Shown here: positions 1-5,133 of the stretch, piece by piece
Numbering within the stretch: position 1 is the stretch's first letter
Layout of the letters: every line of letters starts with the position of its first letter
Origin: Nitrososphaerota archaeon
Lineage (GTDB): Archaea; Thermoproteota; Nitrososphaeria; Nitrososphaerales; Nitrosopumilaceae
Assembly: GCA_002730325.1 (NCBI GenBank)
Contig: PBZV01000037.1
Coordinates: forward strand, 14,880 to 21,400
DNA length: 6,521 nucleotides
Direction of reading: 5' to 3'
The notes under the pieces: model-generated
What the model was told of the DNA's origin: nothing
Database searches by the model: none
What the model saw: the letters and a program-made list of their open reading frames with translations, nothing else
Translations under genes and position numbers: made by a program

Positions 1-219
1 TCTTTGGAAATATCTTTAGTTACTATTCCGCTAAAATCTATTATAATTCAAGGTGCATATACTGGAAACTTTAATGACATGGTTGAACTCTTGGAACTTG
101 CAAGAAAGGGAACCATCAACCCTGTAATCTCCAAGCGATATTCTTTAGATGATGCAAACACTGCATTAGAAGATCTTAAAGCTAGAAAAATTATTGGCCG
201 TGCTGTGATTAACCCATAA
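1..219 (+). CDS. Zinc-type alcohol dehydrogenase/quinone reductase family protein, C-terminal part
   Basis: This is the last 72 codons of a gene cut by the left edge of the window, so the true start is not visible. The reading frame is open from base 1 to a TAA. The peptide has the usual end of medium-chain dehydrogenase/reductases (MDR): a stretch on selecting a residue range (ELARKGTINPVISKRYSLDD), then ANTALEDLKARKIIGRAVINP, matching the family pattern in which a helix 'a-ALe-Lk-gk-iGR-V' closes the catalytic domain. Such enzymes oxidise alcohols or reduce aldehydes, ketones or quinones with NAD(P)H. The zinc ligands and nucleotide-binding motif lie outside the window, so the substrate and even zinc dependence cannot be judged. 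A T-rich run follows the stop. Family assignment is fairly safe; specific function is open. Confidence 0.8.
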   Translation, partial: SLEISLVTIPLKSIIIQGAYTGNFNDMVELLELARKGTINPVISKRYSLDDANTALEDLKARKIIGRAVINP

Positions 220-233
220 CATTATCGTAACAT

Positions 234-243
234 ATTTTTTTAA
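234..243 (+). terminator. T-run terminator after the dehydrogenase gene
   Basis: A run of seven T begins 15 bases after the stop codon. Archaeal transcription commonly ends at T-rich stretches without a hairpin. The next gene is convergent, so an end here is expected. Assigned by composition and position only. Confidence 0.4.
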
Positions 244-299
244 TAACACACAACCTTCAATTAATTTTAAAAATCGAGTTTAATGTTTCATTAATTCAT

Positions 300-309
300 T
301 TTAAAAAAT
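300..309 (-). terminator. T-run terminator after the YkgJ-type gene
   Basis: Read on the minus strand, this is ATTTTTTAAA about 10 bases beyond the stop codon of the cysteine-cluster gene. It fits an archaeal oligo-T terminator. Assigned by composition and position only. Confidence 0.35.
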
Positions 310-318
310 CATTTTCTA

Positions 319-882
319 TTATTTTTCAATGAACCATCCATTTTGTAAAATTTGTTGATCTTCTTGTTCCCCTACTCTTGTGGCATATCTCCAAATTATT
401 ACTGCATCTGTCATCATCTTGTTTTTAATTTTTAGTAATGACTCTACTTCGTTATTTAGATTCTCATTTGCAGTTTTGTGTTCTTTACAAAATTTACATT
501 TTTCATCAAGTGTTATGGGATTTGATTCAATCAATGGATATGTTCTACATGCAAGAGGTCTGTCGTTGTAAATATTACATGGAAATCCTCCATGAGGCGA
601 TTTGTTTTCTCCTTTTGTATCTAAAAAGGGACAAGTATTTCCATTCTTCTCAATTCCCATCATTTGATATGCTAAAATTTTTGTTGGTTCAGAATCATTT
701 TTTTCAGAAACTCCAATTCGCGGTAATATGTTAATTTTAATTCCTTTACTTTCTCCTAATTTTTCCATTCTTTCTTTTTCTTCTGGCAGAATAAGCACTC
801 CAATTTTTCCAAATTTCTTACTTGGAAAATATTCTCTTTCAATACAACATTGAGAACATTCATCAACACATTGGAATTCCAC
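319..882 (-). CDS. YkgJ family CxxxCC-cluster protein (UPF0153-like)
   Basis: The 187-residue protein carries the family signature near its N terminus, C5-x3-C9-x2-C12-C13, followed by C84 (TCPFLD), C102 (PCNIYNDRPLACRTYP, with C112) and a late pair C129-x2-C132. The arrangement 'C-IY--RPLACRTYP' is typical of the YkgJ/UPF0153 family, whose members are thought to bind zinc or an iron-sulphur cluster; the biochemical role is not settled. No signal peptide or membrane segment is seen, so it should be cytosolic. The start is GTG. It is supported by the family motif beginning only four residues later and by a TATA-like element about 25 bases upstream, which would give a leaderless or near-leaderless mRNA. 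The gene is divergent from aIF1A, with 104 bases between them, and convergent with the dehydrogenase. Family call is firm; function is unknown. Confidence 0.85.
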   Translation of the reverse strand: MEFQCVDECSQCCIEREYFPSKKFGKIGVLILPEEKERMEKLGESKGIKINILPRIGVSEKNDSEPTKILAYQMMGIEKNGNTCPFLDTKGENKSPHGGFPCNIYNDRPLACRTYPLIESNPITLDEKCKFCKEHKTANENLNNEVESLLKIKNKMMTDAVIIWRYATRVGEQEDQQILQNGWFIEK

Positions 883-902
883 AAGTTGTCTTTTTATTGT
901 GT

Positions 903-910
903 AGATAAAA
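903..910 (-). promoter_or_regulatory. TATA-like box for the YkgJ-type gene
   Basis: The minus strand reads TTTTATCT, centred about 25 bases before the GTG start. That distance would place the transcript start at or next to the start codon. It is a weak match within AT-rich DNA, so the call rests mainly on spacing. Confidence 0.4.
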
Positions 911-958
911 TCTCTTACGTGTATTTTTTTAAATTTTTATTTTTTAAGAACCCATGAG

Positions 959-964
959 TTATAT
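959..964 (+). promoter_or_regulatory. TATA-like box for aIF1A
   Basis: TTATAT is centred about 25 bases before the ATG of aIF1A, the spacing expected for a leaderless archaeal mRNA. There is no Shine-Dalgarno sequence before the ATG, which agrees. Another AT-rich stretch at 928-946 could be an alternative. Confidence 0.5.
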
Positions 965-986
965 GCGTACTATGTAAATTATCGTC

Positions 987-1298
987 ATGGGTAAGCGCCA
1001 AGTAAAAAATGAAAGTGCACTAAAAGAAATTCGTCTTCCTGAAGAAGGAGAACTTTTTGGGCGTGTTTTGAAAATGCTAGGTGGTGAAAATGTCATGATA
1101 AAATGTGATGATAATGTTACAAGACGTGGTAGAATTAGAGGAAAACTAAAGAGAAGAGTTTGGATTCGAGATAATGATATTGTGATTATTGCCCCTTGGG
1201 ATTTTAAAGAAACCGAACGTGGTGATATCGTTTGGAGATTTACGCTTCCTCAAGTGGAGTGGTTAAAAGAAAATAATCACATTGCTAGGGATTTCTAG
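987..1298 (+). CDS. eif1A: Translation initiation factor aIF1A (eIF-1A)
   Basis: The 103-residue protein is the usual length for archaeal IF1A, the orthologue of eukaryotic eIF1A and bacterial IF1. It binds the A site of the small ribosomal subunit and helps initiator tRNA and mRNA position during initiation. Residues 1-20 are a basic tail (MGKRQVKN) followed by an S1-like OB fold at about 22-88. Family landmarks are GELFGRVLKMLGG at the fold entry, CDDNVTRRGRIRGKLKRRVWIRDNDIVIIAPWDF in the RNA-binding face, and GDIVWRF before the C-terminal helix. The ATG start gives the typical N terminus and has no Shine-Dalgarno sequence before it; a TATA-like box sits about 25 bases upstream. It stands alone, with its own promoter and divergent from the YkgJ-type gene. 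Very secure. Confidence 0.97.
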   Translation: MGKRQVKNESALKEIRLPEEGELFGRVLKMLGGENVMIKCDDNVTRRGRIRGKLKRRVWIRDNDIVIIAPWDFKETERGDIVWRFTLPQVEWLKENNHIARDF

Positions 1299-1332
1299 CA
1301 CTTTGTTACTTGATTAATTTTTAATATCTTAG

Positions 1333-1340
1333 TTAATATA
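1333..1340 (+). promoter_or_regulatory. TATA-like box for the cold-shock gene
   Basis: TTAATATA is centred about 27 bases before the ATG at 1364, again fitting a leaderless transcript. A second candidate, TTTTTAATA at 1318-1326, would give a leader of roughly 15-20 bases, which would matter if this cold-shock mRNA were controlled by leader structure. Confidence 0.45.
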
Positions 1341-1363
1341 GTGAATAAGTTTTGCAAAATCAA

Positions 1364-1555
1364 ATGGAACAAGGTACCGTAAAATGGTTCAACAGAACTA
1401 AAGGCTTTGGTTTTATTGAAAGAGAAGGTGGAGACGATCTATTTGTTCACAAGACAGATGTTGACGGATTCATTAACGAAGGCGATAAAGTCGAGTTTGA
1501 AATAGGCGAAGGTCAAAAAGGACCAGCAGCTCAAAAAGTCAAAAAAACAGAATAG
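1364..1555 (+). CDS. CspA-type cold-shock protein
   Basis: A 63-residue single cold-shock domain protein that binds single-stranded RNA or DNA and is thought to act as an RNA chaperone. The N terminus [20 protein letters not shown] is classic. RNP1 is K13-G-F-G-F-I18 and RNP2 is L26-F-V-H-K30; the aromatic residues that stack on bases (W8, F15, F17, F27, H29) are all present. An upstream in-frame TTG at 1352 would add four residues (MQNQ). I prefer the ATG at 1364 because it gives the family N terminus directly and lies about 27 bases after a TATA-like box. A T-rich terminator follows. Cold-shock proteins of this type are absent from many archaea but common in marine Thaumarchaeota; an ancient gain from bacteria is the usual inference. 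Identity is very secure. Confidence 0.95.
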   Translation: MEQGTVKWFNRTKGFGFIEREGGDDLFVHKTDVDGFINEGDKVEFEIGEGQKGPAAQKVKKTE

Positions 1556-1604
1556 ACCCTAGATTTTTAATTTAAGATTTCTTCTTTGTTTTCTTAAACT
1601 AGTC

Positions 1605-1642
1605 TATTTTTTTATTATTTTTAATATTATTTTTTAATTTTT
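1605..1642 (+). terminator. T-rich terminator region after the cold-shock gene
   Basis: Repeated T runs (seven T at 1607-1613, six at 1630-1635, and others) lie 50-90 bases past the stop codon and before the convergent tRNA gene. Oligo-T runs are the known archaeal termination signal. No hairpin is seen. Confidence 0.5.
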
Positions 1643-1653
1643 ATATAAAATTG

Positions 1654-1780
1654 TGGTCCCGCGGGGCGGAATTGAACCACCGACAACCCGGTTTCTGTAT
1701 GCCTGATATGCTGTTTTTCGGTCAGCCATCTAAAGCCAACAACTACAGCCGGAAGCTCTACCAGGCTGAGCTACCACGGG
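1654..1780 (-). tRNA. tRNA-Tyr (GTA) with a 50-base intron, CCA encoded
   Basis: Read on the minus strand, a full cloverleaf folds. The acceptor stem is CCCGTGG/CCGCGGG with one T-G pair, then A73 and an encoded CCA (1656-1654). The D arm is GCTC-AGCCTGGTA-GAGC. The anticodon stem is TCCGG/CCGGG around loop CTGTAG-A, anticodon GTA at 1746-1744. The variable region is TTGTC. The T arm is GGTGG-TTCAATT-CCGCC. C1-G72 with A73 is the archaeal/eukaryotic tyrosine identity, which agrees with the anticodon. The loop is interrupted after G37 by an intron at 1742-1693, the standard archaeal position 37/38. The mature tRNA is 74 bases plus CCA. The T-loop has T54 and T55, a substrate for the Pus10 encoded further right. 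Very secure; the splice sites are inferred from the fold. Confidence 0.97.
1693..1742 (-). other. tRNA-Tyr intron with bulge-helix-bulge splice site
   Basis: The 50-base intron sits between G37 and A38. The anticodon-loop bases CTGT (1748-1745) pair with ACAG in the intron (1698-1695), giving the four-base-pair central helix of a bulge-helix-bulge. The flanking three-base bulges are AG|T and AA|A, cut between the second and third base as the archaeal splicing endonuclease does. The outer helix is the anticodon stem itself. The inner helix is weak. Within the intron, GCTG and CAGC can form a small stem-loop. Confidence 0.88.
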
Positions 1781-1802
1781 ACAAAAAATCAAAGTTTTCT
1801 GC

Positions 1803-1812
1803 TATTAAAAAA
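1803..1812 (-). promoter_or_regulatory. TATA-like box for tRNA-Tyr
   Basis: The minus strand reads TTTTTTAATA, centred about 27 bases before the first base of the tRNA. This is the normal archaeal arrangement, since archaeal tRNA genes use TBP/TFB promoters rather than internal boxes. Confidence 0.55.
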
Positions 1813-1903
1813 CTATTGTAGTTTTCTTGTTGATCCTTAATCTGATGATTGTTTCCTTACTCCTACGCTAATCATTTCTCAAAAATCATGCTGTAAAAAT
1901 AAG

Positions 1904-1911
1904 CATAAATA
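1904..1911 (+). promoter_or_regulatory. TATA-like box for the 203-residue hypothetical gene
   Basis: CATAAATA is centred about 26 bases before the TTG at 1934. The spacing supports this unusual start codon as the first codon of a leaderless mRNA. Confidence 0.5.
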
Positions 1912-1933
1912 CCCAGAACCACCGAATACTGCG

Positions 1934-2545
1934 TTGTCTGAACTTAAACTTTCTTACTCTGGCTATGTTTGTGCCCCTTACTTACATTCACACGAATCAA
2001 TTTCATTAAAAGAAAGTTGGATGAAATCAAAAAACATTGAAAGTTTATTTTTTGTTACTGGAACTTTTTCTACAGAAAGTAAACCCTATTTTGAAGATGC
2101 TACAAATCACTACCTTTTAGCAAAATTCAAAGATTCTGAAAAAATTTCAAAAGATTTTTTGACTCATAATCAAGAAAAAACTTCTTTTGAATTTGACATC
2201 CAAGATGAATTATTTCAAAAATTCATCACTGGAGAAACAAAATTTGTGTCTGTTTACTATATGGAAGAACCTGATGATAGTGAAGGTCTTTATGAAATTG
2301 CAGATCTGTTACTAAAACGGAATCTGATTGGAAAAGCTGGATTTGGAATGATGCGCACTTATTGTTTGAACGCCCCAAAGTTTTCATTTCCTTATTCTGA
2401 AAATATCATAATTATTGAGGTTAATAGTGAAAAAAGTCATCAAAGTGTAAAAAAATACTGTGATCAAACTAGACGTGATGTAAATAGAAAAGGTCTGAAG
2501 ATGACTGGTTTGATGAGTTTATCTATTCTTGAACAATTAAAGTAG
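1934..2545 (+). CDS. Hypothetical protein, 203 residues, TTG start
   Basis: I do not recognise this protein. It is open for 203 codons with codon use like its neighbours, so it is very likely a real gene. No signal peptide, membrane segment or nucleotide-binding motif is visible; three scattered cysteines (C13, C144, C176) form no cluster. It reads as a soluble mixed alpha/beta protein. Residues 120-136 (YEIADLLLKRNLIGKAG) look helical, and the C terminus from about 163 is basic and ends in a helix (MTGLMSLSILEQLK). The TTG start is chosen because a TATA-like box lies about 26 bases upstream and the N terminus MSELKLSYSGYV looks natural. The first internal ATG (residue 29) would remove a coherent segment. 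The aIF5A promoter begins only a few bases after its stop codon, so the two genes are probably separately transcribed. No function is proposed. Confidence 0.8.
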   Translation: MSELKLSYSGYVCAPYLHSHESISLKESWMKSKNIESLFFVTGTFSTESKPYFEDATNHYLLAKFKDSEKISKDFLTHNQEKTSFEFDIQDELFQKFITGETKFVSVYYMEEPDDSEGLYEIADLLLKRNLIGKAGFGMMRTYCLNAPKFSFPYSENIIIIEVNSEKSHQSVKKYCDQTRRDVNRKGLKMTGLMSLSILEQLK

Positions 2546-2550
2546 AAAGT

Positions 2551-2559
2551 TTTAATATT
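2551..2559 (+). promoter_or_regulatory. TATA-like box for aIF5A
   Basis: TTTAATATT is centred about 24 bases before the ATG at 2579, with no Shine-Dalgarno sequence between. It begins just 5 bases after the stop codon of the hypothetical gene, giving aIF5A its own near-leaderless start. Confidence 0.5.
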
Positions 2560-2578
2560 CGACAAAAAACTGTTTTTC

Positions 2579-2989
2579 ATGAGTAAGCCTGCTGATCTTG
2601 GTTCTTTGAAAATTGGTTCATACATTCTGTTACCTCATACTGATCAACCAAGTGGTGAGCCATGTCAAATTAAAGAATATGATACATCAAAACCTGGAAA
2701 ACACGGGTCTGCAAAAGCAAGAATTGTAGGTGAAGGAATTTTTGATGGTCAAAAAAGACCTCATGTAGGACCTGTAAGTATGCAAATTCACGTTCCTATG
2801 ATTAACAAAAAAGTTGGTCAAATTATCTCAATTAATGGCGATGTAGTACAAGTGATGGATTCTGAAACTTTTGAAACACTTGATGTTGCGCTAATTGATG
2901 ATGAAGTTAAAGGAAAATTAGAAAATGGACAAAATGTAGAATATTGGGTTGTAATGGATAAAACTAAAATCATGCGCATTAAGAATTAA
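2579..2989 (+). CDS. eif5A: Translation factor aIF5A, hypusine-containing
   Basis: The 136-residue protein is the archaeal orthologue of eIF5A/EF-P, which binds the ribosomal E site and rescues ribosomes stalled at difficult peptide bonds; it also aids termination. The N-terminal SH3-like domain (about 1-70) contains the modification loop TSKPGKHGSAKARIVG. K41 in PGKHG is the lysine that deoxyhypusine synthase converts to deoxyhypusine or hypusine. The C-terminal OB domain (about 72-136) contains the expected VPMINKKVGQIISINGDVVQVMDSETFETLDV. The length is normal. The ATG start has no Shine-Dalgarno sequence and has a TATA-like box at the leaderless distance. A box C/D sRNA starts a few bases after its stop codon and may be cut from the same transcript. 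Very secure. Confidence 0.97.
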   Translation: MSKPADLGSLKIGSYILLPHTDQPSGEPCQIKEYDTSKPGKHGSAKARIVGEGIFDGQKRPHVGPVSMQIHVPMINKKVGQIISINGDVVQVMDSETFETLDVALIDDEVKGKLENGQNVEYWVVMDKTKIMRIKN

Positions 2990-2993
2990 TGTG

Positions 2994-3056
2994 GATGCTG
3001 ATGATGAGCGGAAAAGCCGTCTGATTTTTGATGAGGATTATGAGTAATGAAGCATC
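2994..3056 (+). ncRNA. Box C/D sRNA, predicted guide for Cm34 of elongator tRNA-Met
   Basis: All parts of an archaeal C/D guide RNA are present in order. A terminal stem GATGCT (2994-2999) pairs perfectly with AGCATC (3051-3056). Box C is ATGATGA (3001-3007, overlapped by G3000). Guide 1 is GCGGAAAAGCCGT (3008-3020). Box D' is CTGA (3021-3024). Box C' is TTGATGA (3028-3034). Guide 2 is GGATTATGAGTA (3035-3046). Box D is ATGA (3047-3050), a variant of CTGA. The spacers are 13 and 12 bases, the compact symmetry typical of archaea. Guide 2 is complementary to UACUCAUAAUCC, which contains the anticodon loop CUCAUAA of elongator tRNA-Met; the fifth base before box D (G3042) faces C34. Wobble-base 2'-O-methylation of this tRNA by a C/D RNA is known in Haloferax (sR-tMet). 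The RNA would act with L7Ae, Nop5 and fibrillarin. It may be processed from the aIF5A transcript or have its own promoter. Confidence 0.85.
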
Positions 3057-3061
3057 TTTTT
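3057..3061 (+). terminator. T5 run after the C/D sRNA
   Basis: Five T follow directly after the closing stem of the sRNA, fitting the 3' end of the sRNA or of an aIF5A-sRNA transcript. The inverted repeat that follows (3061-3085) could reinforce it. Confidence 0.4.
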
Positions 3062-3085
3062 CAACAAATTTCAAAAGTTTGTTGA
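3061..3085 (+). repeat. Inverted repeat upstream of dph6
   Basis: TCAACAAA (3061-3068) and TTTGTTGA (3078-3085) are perfect inverted copies of 8 bases; one T-G and one T-A pair extend the stem to 10, leaving loop TCAAA. It lies between the sRNA and the dph6 ATG, with a T-rich stretch (3091-3099) after it. It could be a terminator hairpin for the upstream unit, an mRNA leader hairpin, or an operator of dimeric symmetry near the dph6 promoter. Which one cannot be told from sequence. Confidence 0.55.
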
Positions 3086-3104
3086 ATTGAATATTTTTTA
3101 GATA

Positions 3105-3794
3105 ATGAAACTTGCGTCTTTATTTTCTGGTGGAAAAGATAGCATGTATGCAATACATCTTGCTCAAAAACAAGGTCATAAAGTAACCTGTTTGTTGAGT
3201 GTTTTTGCAAATTCTGATGAAAGCCACTTACTTCACCACCCAAATTTACAATGGACAAAATTACAATCAACAGCAATGAACATTCCTCAACTAACCCTTG
3301 ATTCTACTTCTGATGATATTGATGAAGAATTAATTGTATTGGAGAATTTATTAAAACTTGCAAAAGAAAAATTTGAAATTCAAGGATTGGTTCATGGTGG
3401 AATTAAAAGTAAATTTCAAAAAGAAAAATTTGAGTCCATATGTTTGAAATTAGATTTAATCTTGGTGTCTCCGTTATGGGATACTGAACCAGAACAATAC
3501 ATGAATGATTTGATTGACTCTCATTTTGATTTTATTATGACTACTGTATCTTCTGATGGTCTTGATGAAACATGGTTGGGAAAGCCAATTTTAAAATCAG
3601 AAATTAACACACTGAAACAATTGTCTGATAAATTTGGATTTAACTTAAATTTTGAAGGAGGCGAGGCAGAAACTTTTGTAACTGATTGTCCTCTTTTTTC
3701 AAATTCGATTAAAATAAATCAATATGAAAAAAAATGGGACGGGTATAGAGGAAGGTTTGAAATAGTGGATGCTGAGTTGAATTACAATGCTTGA
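3105..3794 (+). CDS. dph6: Diphthine--ammonia ligase (Dph6 family ATP-PPase)
   Basis: The 229-residue enzyme belongs to the Dph6/MJ0570 family of ATP pyrophosphatases. It performs the last step of diphthamide synthesis, amidating diphthine on the conserved histidine of elongation factor 2 with ATP and ammonium, in the cytosol. The PP-loop SGGKDS is at residues 8-13, right at the N terminus, which fixes the ATG start. Family motifs follow: VHGGIKSKFQKEKFE (96-110), SPLW (122-125), SSDGLDETWLG (149-159) and the diagnostic EGGEAETFVTDCPLF (184-198). The length is normal for the archaeal single-domain form. Its stop overlaps the SRP54 start by 8 bases, so the two are co-transcribed and probably translationally coupled. 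No convincing TATA box is seen before it, partly because an inverted repeat occupies that place. Family very secure; the exact reaction is taken from characterised orthologues. Confidence 0.93.
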   Translation: MKLASLFSGGKDSMYAIHLAQKQGHKVTCLLSVFANSDESHLLHHPNLQWTKLQSTAMNIPQLTLDSTSDDIDEELIVLENLLKLAKEKFEIQGLVHGGIKSKFQKEKFESICLKLDLILVSPLWDTEPEQYMNDLIDSHFDFIMTTVSSDGLDETWLGKPILKSEINTLKQLSDKFGFNLNFEGGEAETFVTDCPLFSNSIKINQYEKKWDGYRGRFEIVDAELNYNA

Positions 3795-5112
3795 TGGCTT
3801 AAAGAATAGCTTAAGTGATGCAATTAAAAAAATTGTAAAATCTTCAGGAATAGATGAAGAATTAATCAAAGAACTTTCTAAAGATGTCCAAAGAGCATTA
3901 TTACTATCTGATGTTAATGTGCGACTTGTTCTTGAAATTACAAAACATCTTGAGGAAAGAGCACTAAATGAAACCCCTCCTCCTGGACTTTCTCGCAAGG
4001 ATCACATTGTCAAAATATTATATGATGAACTCTCAAAATTACTTGGAGATGAATCTGAATTTGATTTTAAACCTGGAAAACAAAACAAAATAATCTTACT
4101 TGGAATTCAAGGCAGTGGTAAAACAACTGTTGCTTCAAAACTTGCAAAATTTTTAACTAGACAAGGGTACAAAGTTGGGGTTGTAGGTGCTGATACCTAT
4201 AGGCCTGGAGCATTAGTTCAACTTCGAACAATGTGTGAAAAATCTAATGTTGAAGTTTACGGTGAAGAAAATAACAAAGACTCTCCAAATATCGTAAAAA
4301 ATGGATTAAAACATTTTGAAGGTCAACCATTGGATGTAATTCTAATTGATACAGCTGGTCGTCACAAAGAAGAACAAGATTTACTTGAAGAAATGGAGCG
4401 AATCAACAAGGTTGCCGAACCTGATTTAGCATTACTTGTTATTGATGGAACTATTGGACAGCAATGTTTCAATCAAGCAGAAGCTTTTCACAAAACAATT
4501 CCTGTCGGTGGTGTTATTATTACAAAATTAGATAGCTCTGCAAAAGGTGGTGGGGCATTAGCTGCATCAGCAGCTACTGGTGCACAAATTATGTACATTG
4601 GAACAGGTGAACGAATTGATGATTTAGAAAAATTTTCTCCTACTAGATTTGTTGGTCGTTTACTTGGAATGGGTGACATTCAAGCTGTATTAGATTTAGC
4701 AAAACGATTAGAAAATGAAGGAGATGATGTTAGAATGAAAAGAATTTCTAGCGGAAAAATGAATATGGATGATTTCTTTTATCAATTAGAAGAGGTAACT
4801 AAGATGGGTTCCTTGCAAGGACTTCTTGATAGTATGCCCGGTCTTTCAGGAATGGTGAAAGGTGATCAAGTCAATCAAATGGAAGGACGAGTTTCAAAAT
4901 GGCGATACATAATTCAAAGTATGACCAAAGGTGAAAAAGCAGATCCTGATTTATTAAATTCATCACGTATCAAAAGAATTGCTCGTGGCTCTGGTTGGCC
5001 TGAAAGTGAAGTCAAAGAATTATTAAAAAATTATAAAAATTCTAAGAATATGATGAAAGCATCAAAAGGACGTCAGATGCAAGGCACTCTTAGAAAGCTA
5101 GGTTTGGGATAA
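3787..5112 (+). CDS. srp54: Signal recognition particle protein SRP54 (Ffh)
   Basis: The 441-residue GTPase binds signal sequences as they leave the ribosome and, with SRP RNA and SRP19, delivers ribosomes to the receptor FtsY at the membrane. The N domain is a four-helix bundle at about 1-90. The G domain follows: G1 GIQGSGKTT (106-114), the SRP-specific insert with ADTYRPGA (135-142), DTAGR (188-192) and TKLD (246-249), then GTGERIDDLEKF (272-283). The M domain from about 315 contains a methionine-containing finger region (SMPGLSGMVKG) and the RNA-binding motif SRIKRIARGSG (393-403). All key residues are intact and the length is normal. The ATG lies inside the end of dph6, an 8-base overlap that suggests translational coupling; no strong Shine-Dalgarno sequence is seen. 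Pus10 starts 21 bases downstream. Very secure. Confidence 0.98.
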   Translation: MLDGLKNSLSDAIKKIVKSSGIDEELIKELSKDVQRALLLSDVNVRLVLEITKHLEERALNETPPPGLSRKDHIVKILYDELSKLLGDESEFDFKPGKQNKIILLGIQGSGKTTVASKLAKFLTRQGYKVGVVGADTYRPGALVQLRTMCEKSNVEVYGEENNKDSPNIVKNGLKHFEGQPLDVILIDTAGRHKEEQDLLEEMERINKVAEPDLALLVIDGTIGQQCFNQAEAFHKTIPVGGVIITKLDSSAKGGGALAASAATGAQIMYIGTGERIDDLEKFSPTRFVGRLLGMGDIQAVLDLAKRLENEGDDVRMKRISSGKMNMDDFFYQLEEVTKMGSLQGLLDSMPGLSGMVKGDQVNQMEGRVSKWRYIIQSMTKGEKADPDLLNSSRIKRIARGSGWPESEVKELLKNYKNSKNMMKASKGRQMQGTLRKLGLG

Positions 5113-5133
5113 CTATACGTAGAAAATTCTAAA

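Noticed and set aside
380..734. Plus-strand open frames of 63 and 98 codons inside the YkgJ-type gene.
   Set aside because: They lie antisense to a gene with clear family motifs and have no motif, promoter or natural composition of their own.
1352..1363. Upstream TTG start for the cold-shock protein, adding four residues.
   Set aside because: The ATG at 1364 gives the family N terminus [10 protein letters not shown] and better spacing from the TATA-like box.
1780..1786. A tRNA acceptor stem starting at GTCCCGT (1782) pairing with GCGGGAC, with discriminator C.
   Set aside because: It leaves the wrong bases at positions 8 and 9 and misplaces the T arm; starting at 1780 gives a regular cloverleaf with A73 and CCA.
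1842..1876. A TGATGA box C-like motif (CTGATGATT) and inverted repeat ATGATT/AATCAT between tRNA-Tyr and the hypothetical gene, considered as a second C/D sRNA.
   Set aside because: No D, D' or C' box follows at the right distance on either strand, and the 6-base repeat with a 19-base loop is weak in AT-rich DNA.
3061..3276. Minus-strand open frame of 71 codons over the start of dph6.
   Set aside because: It overlaps the certain PP-loop start of dph6 and the inverted repeat, with no recognisable protein features.
3699..3998. Minus-strand open frame of 99 codons across the dph6-srp54 junction.
   Set aside because: It runs antisense to two certain genes and its serine- and phenylalanine-rich peptide is what the reverse of AT-rich coding sequence gives.
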